32,912 bases of DNA from Coriobacteriia bacterium. GTDB lineage: Bacteria > Actinomycetota > Coriobacteriia > Coriobacteriales > UBA8131. The notes beneath the pieces were generated by a model, which saw only the letters and a list, made by a program, of their open reading frames with translations, was not told the origin of the DNA and made no database searches. Made by a program: the position numbers and the translations under genes. Positions 6,541 to 16,300 of this stretch are shown in pieces. The stretch covers positions 1-32,912 of the forward strand of contig WQXH01000022.1 of the NCBI GenBank assembly GCA_009784945.1, in the 5' to 3' direction. Position 1 is the first letter of the stretch; every line of letters begins with the position of its first letter.

Positions 6541-9500
6541 TTGGGCAACAGAATAATCAGCACTACAGAATCCGTTGAGCGCTCGGTATGGATGCTCACA
6601 CCATTTGAGGCGCCAGATCAAAAACTATTTGAAGCATCTACAAGGGCTGGCGCAACGCCGGTGCTGCACTTGGGGCACAACCTGGCTCGTGCTCAGGAGT
6701 TACTAAATAATTTCTCGACTACCAAGGAGTCCTTCTCTATTTGTTTGAGCGGGGGCCTCTGTGAGCAGCTTCAAATACCAGATCAAGTTGACAGGATTAT
6801 TCTCCCCTGGGGCTCCAAGGCGCCACAAGCCAAAAAGGCCCAGATAGTATGGCAGGCAAGAACGCAAGATGAGGTCTTGGAAGCAATTGCCAGTAAGGCC
6901 AAAACACTGATACTCAAAGGCTCTGAAAGTGCAGGGCTTTGTAAAGACGATTCTGCCTTTTTGTTATTTCAAAAGACAATTTCTGCGTGTAAAAATGCAA
7001 ATGTAGAAGTTTATATACAAGGTGGCATAGGAGTTAACACGGCCTCGGCCTATTTAGCCCTCGGCGCAACTGGTGTCATCTTGGATTCACAGTTGGCGCT
7101 CTTTCCAGAGTGCAGCCTCAGTCAAGAGCTAAAAGATTTTATCGGCAGGCTCAACGGCAATGAGATCAAAAGCTTGGACGGATACCATTACTACATTCCG
7201 TTGGGAGCAAAAGATCCGGGCAGCATTTCTGGACTTGAGGAGCTCTCGGAGCACATTGCTGCAGCAGACAGTGTTATCTTACCCCTGGGTCAAGATGTCA
7301 TACTGGCCTCAGATCTTGTCAACAAATACAAGAACCTCAAGGGTTTGGTTCGTGCTATTACCAGGTCTGCTGCAACCAATCTCAAGCACGCGCAAAGAAC
7401 AGACGCCTTTGCATTTGATGGGCGCTCAGCAGGGGCGCTTGGCACCTCCTACCCCATTGTGCAAGGGCCAATGGCTCGCATCAGCGATGTTCCCGCCTTT
7501 TTGCAGAGCGTTTCGCTTGGTGGAGCGCTGCCGGTTTTTGCCATGGGCATGATGACCGATGATGCCAGAGAGGTTTTGACTCAAACAGCCGAGCTGATGA
7601 ACGACAGACCCTGGGGCGTTGGAATCTTTGGTTTTGGATACCCCAAGACCATTATTGAGCAGACGGAAATCATTCTAGAAATCAATCCCACGCATGTGCT
7701 TATCGCTGGTGCTCGGCCAGGCCAGGAACTGCCCTTTATCGAAGCAGGCATACACGTTTTAGCCCACGCGCCTACTCCGGGGGCATTTGACATGCTTGCC
7801 AAAGAAGGAATGACCTCATTCATATTTGAGGGACGCGAAAGCGGAGGGCATGTTGGATCGCTGTATTCGAGCATACTGTGGGAGAAGCAAATCAATAAAG
7901 TGCTAGAGCTGGACAATCCATCTCAAGTCAGTATTTTGTTTGCCGGAGGCATACATGATGCACTCTCTGCTGCCTTTGTTCGCGTTATGGCAGGGCCACT
8001 CGCTGCGCGCGGCGTTAAAACCGGTTTACAGGTGGGAACCGCCTATCTCTATACAGAAGAAGCAGTTAATGACGGTGCCATCACCGAGATATATCAACAA
8101 ACAATCATTGATGAAAACAAAACGCTGCTGCTTAAGTCTGGCAGTGGCCAGGAGTCGCGCTGTGCCCCCTCTGCTTTTTCGGACTTCTTTATGGAAGAAA
8201 AGAGTCGGATGGAGCAAGAGGGACTCTCCTCTGGCGATGTCATGCAAAAGCTGGAAGCACTCAACCTCGGCCGCCTGCGCATAGCGGCCAAGGGTATCAA
8301 TAGAGTTGATGGAGAGCTGGTTAGCCTGAGCGAGAGCCAACAGCTTGAGCAAGGTCTCTATATGACGGGAACCGTCTCCGAAATCATGCAAGAAACCACT
8401 ACTATTGCCGCATTGCACGAGAGCTTAACACTCAAGAGCTATGATGCGTTAGGCAAAGAGACCTCTGCAGAGGACCTAACAAAGCTAACAGAGCATGACT
8501 CGAGCACTTCTCAGTTTAATGAATCAGACATTGCCATCGTTGGCATGTCAGGCCTGTTTCCAGAGGCAGAAAGCATCGAAGAGTTCTGGCGCAATGTCCT
8601 TTTTGCCAACGACTGCATCACTGAGGTCTCAAGAGACAGGTGGTCCATTGATACCTTCTTTAATCCAGATACTCGAGACTCCGATTCGGTGGTTTCCAAG
8701 TGGGGCGGATTCATTGGAAAGAGCGATTTTGACGCCCTGGAATTTGGCATCACGCCACAGTCTCTCTCGTCAATTGAGCCTATTCAAATACTCAGCTTGC
8801 TCGTAGCCAAGCGAGCACTGCAAGACGCTGGCATTGATGACCCCGTAACCGCAGACCTTGAAGAAACTGCAGTATTCTTTGGGGCGGTAGGAGCGGGAGG
8901 CTCGCTCTCAGAAGCTTATCAGGCAAGGGTGGTGCTCAAAGAAGTTTTTGGCGCTGTTCCTGAGGAGATAGATGCCTATCTGCCGCGTACCACAGAAGAC
9001 TCCTTTGCAGGTGTTTTGGGCAACGTGATTTCTGGGCGTATCTCCAATCGACTTAATACAGGTGGCAGTAACTATACGGTTGATGCAGCCTGCGCCTCTT
9101 CTTTGGCAACCCTGGATTTAGCAGTGAGTGAGCTACGGAGTAAAAAAGCAAACATGGTAGTAATGGGAGGTGCCGATTTGCATAATGGAATCGGCCAGTT
9201 CCTCATGTTTAACAGCACCTATGCCTTGTCGCCAAAAGGCCGCTGCGCCACCTTTGATACCGAGGCTGATGGCATCGCTTTGGCCGAGTGTGTTGCGGTG
9301 GTAATTCTCAAGCGTCTAGAGGATGCCGAGCGCGATGGCAACAAGATTTATGCAGTCATCAAAGGCGTTGGCGCCAGCAGTGACGGCAAGAACCTTGGAC
9401 TCACCGCTCCCAGTAAACGTGGTCAGGTGCTTGCTCTCGAGCGAGCCTATGAAGATGCTGGCGTAACGCCCTCGGATGTTGGTTTGATTGAGCCTCATGG

Positions 9501-12500
9501 CACGGGCACGGTGGCGGGCGACCGCGTGGAGCTCCAGGCACTCAGCCAGCTCTTATGGGATGATGGTGCAGAGGCATCCCAAGTCTCCCTCAGCTCACTC
9601 AAGTCGGTCATGGGACACGCAAAGTGTGCTGCCGGCATAGCAGGGCTCATCAAAGCAACCCTCTGCGTGCAGCACGGCATTTTTCCTGCCACTTTGCACT
9701 TACAAGATCCCAATAAATTCTACACAAGCGAGAGCCCCTTTAATTTTCGCACCCAAAAGGCGGGCTATTGGCAAGAAGAGCGTCGCGTAGCCGGCGTAAG
9801 CGCTTTTGGTTTTGGCGGCACAAACTTTCATGCCGTCATTCAAAACTATGAAGCCGCCAAACCCAAAACGACGCTCAAGGCTTGGCCGAGTGAGCTCTTT
9901 GTTTTTAGCGGAGAGACTGCAGAAGAAGCCCATGCTTTGATGGACAAGGTCCAAGAGATGCTGGCAGTTAACGACAAGCTCAGGATTATCGATATAGCTT
10001 ACAGCCTTGCCACTCAAGCCTGCGATAAAACCATTCAATACGCCTTGGTTGCAGGCACACGAGACGAACTGCTTGAGCGCATGAGCCGTGCCCAGGAAGG
10101 GGCGCAAGACGACAGTATTTATGGCTTGAATCCCGTTGATGGAAAGCTCGCCTTCCTTTTTCCAGGACAGGGCAGCCAGCGAATACACATGGCGGCCGAC
10201 CTGTTTTTGGTTTTTCCGCACATGCGAAAGCTGCTTAACGAATATCCAGAGTATGAACGTATCTTGTTTCCGCCATCGGTTTTCTTGCTGGAAGAACAAA
10301 AGGCTCAGCGCGTAGAAATAACCGACACTCGAAACGCTCAACCGTTGTTGGGAATTGTTGACCTGGCCATTGCCGAATTGCTTGACGGCTTTGGAATAAA
10401 GCCCGATGTGGTTGCAGGGCACAGCTACGGAGAGCTACCCGCCCTCTGCTTTGCAGGGGCATTTGACGCCGCCCAGCTGGTAGCGTTGAGTCGCGTGCGA
10501 GCCGAGTCAATACTTGCCGCCGTTAAAGAGGACCAAGGGCGCATGGCAGCGGTTTTCACAGACAGAGAGACCTTGACCCAACTTGTTGAAGGTATGGATG
10601 AGATTTGGCCAGTCAACTACAACGCACCGAGACAGACAGTGGTAGCAGGCTCAAAGCGCGGTATGGATGCTTTCTTAAAAAAGGCCGAGGATGCCGATGT
10701 GCCCTGCAAGGAGCTCCAGGTGGCCTGTGCCTTCCATAGCCCCCTTCTTGCTGGAGCAGATAAAGGCTTTAGTGCTGCCATGGAGCACTTTGAGTTTTGC
10801 GAGCCAAGGCTTGAGGTTATGTCAAATACCAGTGCCAAGCTTTATCCTGACACGGTAGCTGCAATCAAAGAACGCCTGGCCGAGCACCTGGTTGAGGCTG
10901 TTAATTTCACCGAAGAAATAGAGTTCATGCACAGCCAGGGAGTATCGGTCTTCTTAGAAGTGGGGCCTGGAAATACGCTCACCGAACTCACTTCGCTTAT
11001 CTTGAAAGACAAGGACATTACATTAATCCACACTGAGCAAAGCGGAGCCAATGGCCTGACGCTGCTGCTGCAAAGCTTGGCTCAATACATAGCTACAGGG
11101 AGAAAGATCAATATGGACAAATTGTTTGAAGGAAGAGATGCCGAGCAACTGCCTATTGATAATCCCGAAGCCAACAAAAAAGAAGGACTTATTTGGACTA
11201 TTGACGGGAGTGGTTCTATGCCAAAAGATGATAACGATGCCGCAAGGCCTGCTGAATATCGCGAGTTTTTGCGTTCATGGGGCAGGGGTTTGCTGGAAAA
11301 CTCGGGGCAGGCAGGACTCAGCCCAGAGCATATTATGATGTCATATCTAGACAATATGAACGCGATGGTGCAAGACCAAAGAGATGTGATGCTTGGCTAT
11401 TTGGGCAATCCAGAAGTTGCACCGCGCGCGCAAGTAGCAAGACGTCAGATCCTCATTTCATCAACTGCCGATGCTGAAGGACCACGAGAACTCGAAGCGC
11501 CCGGCGAGGAGGGCATGGATAACGAAGGCAGCGATCTCATTGATATTCAGTCTTTGTCAACAGAGGAGATAACCGAACTCATCTTTGAAATCGTCAGCGA
11601 AAAAACAGGGTATCCCACCAGTATGCTCAGCCTCGAAACCGATCTTGAAGCTGACCTGAGCATCGACTCAATCAAGAAGATGGAGATTATCGGAGGCCTC
11701 AGAAACCGCGTAGTTCTGCCAAAGAACGAAGATGGTATGGAAGCTGTTTTTGAGAAGCTCATTTCTGTGAGAACCTTTAACGATCTGGTCTTATGGGTCG
11801 AAGACCTGGGCAGGTTTACCGCCGAAGGAGGAGCGGCTGTAGAGGCAGAAGAGGTCAGCGTCCAAGCTGTCATCGACCTGGACGGTAATCCAGGCGCAGA
11901 AGAAGGAGATCTCCAGCCGCCAGTTATGACCAGAATGACCTATGAAGATCAGCAAAGCCCGATTGAAGAGGTCGATGTGAGCCTGATTGAAAACAAGAAC
12001 TTTGCCATTCTTGACGATGGAGCTGGCTTGGCTGCAAGCCTTGCCGAGCTTTTACAAGAGAAGGGAGCCAAGGCGCAGCTTGTAAGCTCAGAAGAGGCTG
12101 GCAGTGTGCCCGAGCTTGACGGGCTGGTTATTATCAATGCAATGACCGGAGCTCGTCGCTACACTCAACTGGAGTTGTTTAGACTACTTAAGACAGTTGA
12201 TTTGGACAACCTAAAATGGCTCACACTCTTTGATGACACCATGGGCACCCTGCTGGCAGCTGATGATCTCAAAGAAACTCTGCTGGCTGAGGGATTGCCC
12301 GAGGGCTTTCCAGGCTTCTTAAAAAGCCTGAGCCACGAATACGAACATCTCAGGTGTTGCGTTGCTCAGTTTGAGATTGCTTTTGACCCCAAAAGCTTTG
12401 CTTCAATTGCCGCAGACGAACTCAGCAACACCAAGCACTTGCCAGAGATATTCTTTGGGCAAGAAGGACGCTTTATAAGAATTCCTAAAGCCAGAACACT

Positions 12501-13392
12501 CAATATGGATCTGAGCGCAATCAATGTTGCCTTGGAAGAAGACTCGGTTGTTGTCGTACTTGGTGGCGCACAGGGTATTACGCCGCACATGCTCAAGCGT
12601 ATGGCCAAGGACCTGCCTTGCCAATACGTACTCGTGGGGCGCACTGCTCATAATCCAGAGTACGACGAGTTTGCAGCCTGCCAAACAGTTGACGAGATTC
12701 GCAAGGTCTTAATCGAAAGAGAGAGCGAGCTTAAGCCAAAGGAAATCGAGGCCAAGGCCAAGGCCATTTCTAAGTCAAATCAGATTGTTTCTGCCATTGC
12801 TGGCATTGAAGAGGCAGGAGCAAAAGCCTTCTACAAAAACGTTGATGTGTGCAACGAGCAAGCATTCGGAGAGCTCTTAGAGGCCATAAAAACCGAATAT
12901 GGAAGCATTGACGGTGTCATTCACGCTGCAGGAGTATTAGAGGACAAGCTCTTTAGCAGTAAAGAAGAAGATTCCTTTGTGCGTGTTTATCACACCAAGG
13001 TGTCTCCGCTCAAGACTGTGGTAGAAAGACTTGTTCCAGACATCAAGCTTCTGGTATTGTTCAGCAGCGCCGCCTCCTCGTTTGGCAACGCTGGGCAGAG
13101 CGACTATGCTGCCGGAAACAGCGTGCTCGACAATACGGCAAGAGCCCTCAGCAATGGATACCCCGAGCTCAAGGCAGTTGTCTTTAGCTGGGCACCTTGG
13201 GAGGGAGCCGGCATGGTGGGAGACACCCTCAAGGCAGAATTTGAAAAACGAGGAGTTGGCCTCATAGACCTGGAAGAGGGATGCGAATTCTTTGCCCAGG
13301 AACTAGTCTACGGAAGCGACGTCTCGGTACTGTGTCTGGTGGCCAACGAGCAAGTCATCTTGGACTATACGAGAAAGTATGGTTACGCCTAA
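6541..13392 (+). CDS. multidomain lipid/polyketide synthase, ER-KS-AT-ACP-KR
   Basis: A 2283-aa iterative-type megasynthase. Domains in order: (1) about 17-215, a degenerate nitronate monooxygenase/FabK-like barrel with QGGIGV near 160 but KGSESAGLC where the family has a GGH motif; (2) about 304-560, a complete FabK/PfaD-like FMN barrel with YPIVQGPMA at 304 and GRESGGHVG holding H437, the likely enoyl reductase; (3) about 663-1110, ketosynthase with triad C851 (DAACASS), H986 (EPHGTG) and H1026 (MGHAKCAAG); (4) about 1203-1490, malonyl-type acyltransferase with FPGQGSQ, S1295 in GHSYGE and H1399 in AFHSP; (5) one carrier domain with S1710 in SIDSIKKMEI, the DSIK form seen in PUFA and enediyne synthases; (6) about 2000-2270, ketoreductase with GGAQGIT at 2008-2014, S2176, Y2189 and N2193. 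The TTG start at 6541 is supported by GAGGGA 6 nt upstream; no ATG is in frame. The next gene overlaps its end by 14 bp. Domain order is seen directly; the product is not known. Confidence 0.93.
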   Translation: MGNRIISTTESVERSVWMLTPFEAPDQKLFEASTRAGATPVLHLGHNLARAQELLNNFSTTKESFSICLSGGLCEQLQIPDQVDRIILPWGSKAPQAKKAQIVWQARTQDEVLEAIASKAKTLILKGSESAGLCKDDSAFLLFQKTISACKNANVEVYIQGGIGVNTASAYLALGATGVILDSQLALFPECSLSQELKDFIGRLNGNEIKSLDGYHYYIPLGAKDPGSISGLEELSEHIAAADSVILPLGQDVILASDLVNKYKNLKGLVRAITRSAATNLKHAQRTDAFAFDGRSAGALGTSYPIVQGPMARISDVPAFLQSVSLGGALPVFAMGMMTDDAREVLTQTAELMNDRPWGVGIFGFGYPKTIIEQTEIILEINPTHVLIAGARPGQELPFIEAGIHVLAHAPTPGAFDMLAKEGMTSFIFEGRESGGHVGSLYSSILWEKQINKVLELDNPSQVSILFAGGIHDALSAAFVRVMAGPLAARGVKTGLQVGTAYLYTEEAVNDGAITEIYQQTIIDENKTLLLKSGSGQESRCAPSAFSDFFMEEKSRMEQEGLSSGDVMQKLEALNLGRLRIAAKGINRVDGELVSLSESQQLEQGLYMTGTVSEIMQETTTIAALHESLTLKSYDALGKETSAEDLTKLTEHDSSTSQFNESDIAIVGMSGLFPEAESIEEFWRNVLFANDCITEVSRDRWSIDTFFNPDTRDSDSVVSKWGGFIGKSDFDALEFGITPQSLSSIEPIQILSLLVAKRALQDAGIDDPVTADLEETAVFFGAVGAGGSLSEAYQARVVLKEVFGAVPEEIDAYLPRTTEDSFAGVLGNVISGRISNRLNTGGSNYTVDAACASSLATLDLAVSELRSKKANMVVMGGADLHNGIGQFLMFNSTYALSPKGRCATFDTEADGIALAECVAVVILKRLEDAERDGNKIYAVIKGVGASSDGKNLGLTAPSKRGQVLALERAYEDAGVTPSDVGLIEPHGTGTVAGDRVELQALSQLLWDDGAEASQVSLSSLKSVMGHAKCAAGIAGLIKATLCVQHGIFPATLHLQDPNKFYTSESPFNFRTQKAGYWQEERRVAGVSAFGFGGTNFHAVIQNYEAAKPKTTLKAWPSELFVFSGETAEEAHALMDKVQEMLAVNDKLRIIDIAYSLATQACDKTIQYALVAGTRDELLERMSRAQEGAQDDSIYGLNPVDGKLAFLFPGQGSQRIHMAADLFLVFPHMRKLLNEYPEYERILFPPSVFLLEEQKAQRVEITDTRNAQPLLGIVDLAIAELLDGFGIKPDVVAGHSYGELPALCFAGAFDAAQLVALSRVRAESILAAVKEDQGRMAAVFTDRETLTQLVEGMDEIWPVNYNAPRQTVVAGSKRGMDAFLKKAEDADVPCKELQVACAFHSPLLAGADKGFSAAMEHFEFCEPRLEVMSNTSAKLYPDTVAAIKERLAEHLVEAVNFTEEIEFMHSQGVSVFLEVGPGNTLTELTSLILKDKDITLIHTEQSGANGLTLLLQSLAQYIATGRKINMDKLFEGRDAEQLPIDNPEANKKEGLIWTIDGSGSMPKDDNDAARPAEYREFLRSWGRGLLENSGQAGLSPEHIMMSYLDNMNAMVQDQRDVMLGYLGNPEVAPRAQVARRQILISSTADAEGPRELEAPGEEGMDNEGSDLIDIQSLSTEEITELIFEIVSEKTGYPTSMLSLETDLEADLSIDSIKKMEIIGGLRNRVVLPKNEDGMEAVFEKLISVRTFNDLVLWVEDLGRFTAEGGAAVEAEEVSVQAVIDLDGNPGAEEGDLQPPVMTRMTYEDQQSPIEEVDVSLIENKNFAILDDGAGLAASLAELLQEKGAKAQLVSSEEAGSVPELDGLVIINAMTGARRYTQLELFRLLKTVDLDNLKWLTLFDDTMGTLLAADDLKETLLAEGLPEGFPGFLKSLSHEYEHLRCCVAQFEIAFDPKSFASIAADELSNTKHLPEIFFGQEGRFIRIPKARTLNMDLSAINVALEEDSVVVVLGGAQGITPHMLKRMAKDLPCQYVLVGRTAHNPEYDEFAACQTVDEIRKVLIERESELKPKEIEAKAKAISKSNQIVSAIAGIEEAGAKAFYKNVDVCNEQAFGELLEAIKTEYGSIDGVIHAAGVLEDKLFSSKEEDSFVRVYHTKVSPLKTVVERLVPDIKLLVLFSSAASSFGNAGQSDYAAGNSVLDNTARALSNGYPELKAVVFSWAPWEGAGMVGDTLKAEFEKRGVGLIDLEEGCEFFAQELVYGSDVSVLCLVANEQVILDYTRKYGYA

Positions 13393-16300
13393 GATGTCAG
13401 AAAAAACGACCATGCATGAGGGAGATATTGCCATCGTTGGCATGTCGGTATTATCTCCAGCTGGCGACACCGTTGATGAGTTTTGGCACGGTATATCGCA
13501 AGGTAAGAGCTTTATTAAAGAGGTGCCCGACTATGTCATTGACCCCTATCATTTTACGGGCAATCCAGACGACGACATAGATGTCTTTTATTGCAAGCAT
13601 GGCGGTTTTATGCAGCCGGTGAGCGTTGACCCTCTCAGGTATGGTGTCATGCCCATTGCCGCAGGCGGCACCGACCCAGAGCAGCTGGTTTCGCTGATGG
13701 CAGCCGAGCAGGCACTTATCGATGCAGATGCCTTTGAAAACAGGGAGCAGCTGAAGAAGTGCAGTGTTATTCTTGGCAGGGGAGGCTTTGCTGGCCTTAT
13801 CCAGATGCGATTTATCAACATCATGCGCACGGGGCGAGAAATGACCAGGCTTCTCAAGAGCGTGTTGCCCGAGCTGACCGACGACGACCTCACGAAGGTC
13901 AAAAGGGCTTATCAGGCCGAGCAAGGTCGCTACCATCCAGACATGGCTACGGGCACCATGCCAAATCTTATGGCCTCGCTCATTAACAATACCTTTGACT
14001 TGCAAGGTCCGTCTTATGTTGTTGACGCAGCCTGCGCCAGCGGAATCATTGTCATCAATCAGTCTATCAGCCTGCTTCGCAGCGGTCAGTGCGAGATTGC
14101 CTTGGCTGGAGCAATGCACCTGGGGCACAGCCCCATGTTTTGGGGCACCTTTGACCTCATCAGAGCTCAGTCGCAAAGACAGGTGATAGCTCCCTTTAGC
14201 GAGGATGCCGACGGCTTATTGATTGGTCAAGGCATTGGCTTTGTCGTGCTCAAAACCCTGCGTCAGGCTATCCTGGACGGCAACAAAATATACGCCATCA
14301 TCAAAGAAACCAGTGTGTGCAGCGATGGTGCTGCTTCGCACGTCATTACCACTTCTACCGAGGGTCAGGTAAGGGCAATAGATGAGGCATGGTCTAAAAC
14401 AGGTATGGATCCCAACAAGCTTGGATTTATCGAGGCACATGGCACTGCTACTGTTGTGGGAGACAAAACCGAGATCGAGTCTATCAAAACCTATTTTGGA
14501 GACAACAGCAAGCCGCGTGCCTATGTGGGATCTTTAAAGTCAAACATAGGGCATGCAATGCCAGCTTGTGCCATCTTAAGCGTCATCAAAACCGCTCTGG
14601 CGCTCCATCATAAGAAGATTCCGCCAACGCTTAATTGCCCCAACCCCATACCCAGCATGTTTGAATCACGCTTTAGGCCGCCAACAGAGTTAATCGACTG
14701 GGATGGCGAGGAGCTACCCCATGTAGCCGGAGTCAATGCCTTTGGTTTTGGCGGCGTTAACGCCCATGCTATCATGACAACCTACGAGCCCCCCTCGGGC
14801 TCTCCTGTGATGAAGCGTAAACCTTATTTGGGCGATGCTATTACCGTTACGGCAAATACTGGACAGGCTCTCATTGAAAAACTGGCAAGGGGCGATTACA
14901 GTGCTCCTGGTGGAGACTATCGCATGGTCGTGTTTGAACCAGACGACGAGCGCATCAAGCAAGCTATAGCTATCATAAAAGAAGACAAGCCCTGGCACGG
15001 AGGCTTTGACATATGGTTTACCAACAAACCGCTCTTACAAAGCGGCGGCAAGATCAGCTTTATGTTTCCTGGCTACTGGGAGGGCTGGGACGCAGAAACC
15101 GACAGTCTCAGCGAGGCACTGGACTTGCCTTATATGAGTAGCCTGGTTGCTGCTACCGAAAAAGAATCAGCAAGGCATAATTCTCAAAAGCTCTATCAAT
15201 CCAAGGCTCTCGGAAAGGCTGCCTTGGAAAAGCTTGGCGTAGAAGCAGACTTCTACACTGGCTACAGCATTGGGGAGTACGATGCCGCCGTTTTTGCTGG
15301 CATTTTAAACTGTGATGTCAACAGCTGGGCGGATGCATTCTCTAGTGTTTTAGAAGGCTTTGAGTCATTCTTTGACATGGTAGTTGTTAACGGTGTCAAT
15401 CGAAAGCAGGCCGAGCAGTGGTGCAAGCACGTGCCAGAGCTCTACCTCTCGAGCATTGACAGCCCTCATCAAATCATGCTCAGTGGTACAGACGATGCAG
15501 TCAATTCGTTGGTCGAGATTCTCCAAAGGGAGGAGATTGTCCACGTTGTTTTGCCCAAAAGGGTGGGCGTTCACACACCCTTGGCCGAGGGTTTGTTTAC
15601 CAATCTGGAGCCCTTCTTTAAAGGTATAGAAATTTGCGAGGGCAGCACTCCTGTTTGGTCTGCTACTCTACAAAATACGCTGCCAACACAAAGAGAGCAG
15701 TATCTGAGCTACTTGACAGAGGAGCTGACCAAGCCAGTTTGCTTTACCAACTTAGTAGAAAAACTTTATGATGAACAGCAAGCACGTGTTTTCATTCAAG
15801 TTGGCAGCGGCCCACTTGTCAGCTATGTCGAAGACATCTTGAGCGGCAAGGAATTTGCCTCTATGGCAACCAGTGTTTCCAGTCGCAACGGTGCGCAGCA
15901 AATGAGACGCATCATGGCACTGCTCTTTGTTGAAGGGCACAAAAGCAATTGTGACTTCCTCGGCGTTAAACCTCAGTATCAGAGCAAGAACACTTTGCTG
16001 AGGTTAGCCAAGGGTGCTCCCGCCTTACTTGAAGAGCTGCCAGAGTTGAGCGAGCTAGTTGCCAAGCGTTATGGAAAGCTGATGCCTGGTGGGCTTATGG
16101 GCAGCCAGAGAGCCTCGCTTCAGACAGAAAACCCAATAGTCTCAAATCTCGATGCCAACATTGCTGATGCCATTGCTGTTCAGCGCGAGATCGTTGAGCT
16201 CTTTGAGTCCTCTGATATTTCAATGCTGCCAAGAACCTCTGCTCAGCGTACCTCTCAGAGTAAAGAAGAACAAAGGCAGAGCTTGCCTCAGGCGGCACAA

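Noticed and set aside
9700-10422. 240-aa minus-strand frame inside the first synthase
   Set aside because: Antisense shadow of the KS/AT coding sequence, with no family features and no ribosome binding site.
13451-14176. 241-aa minus-strand frame inside the second synthase
   Set aside because: Antisense shadow of the KS domain; residue composition is not protein-like.
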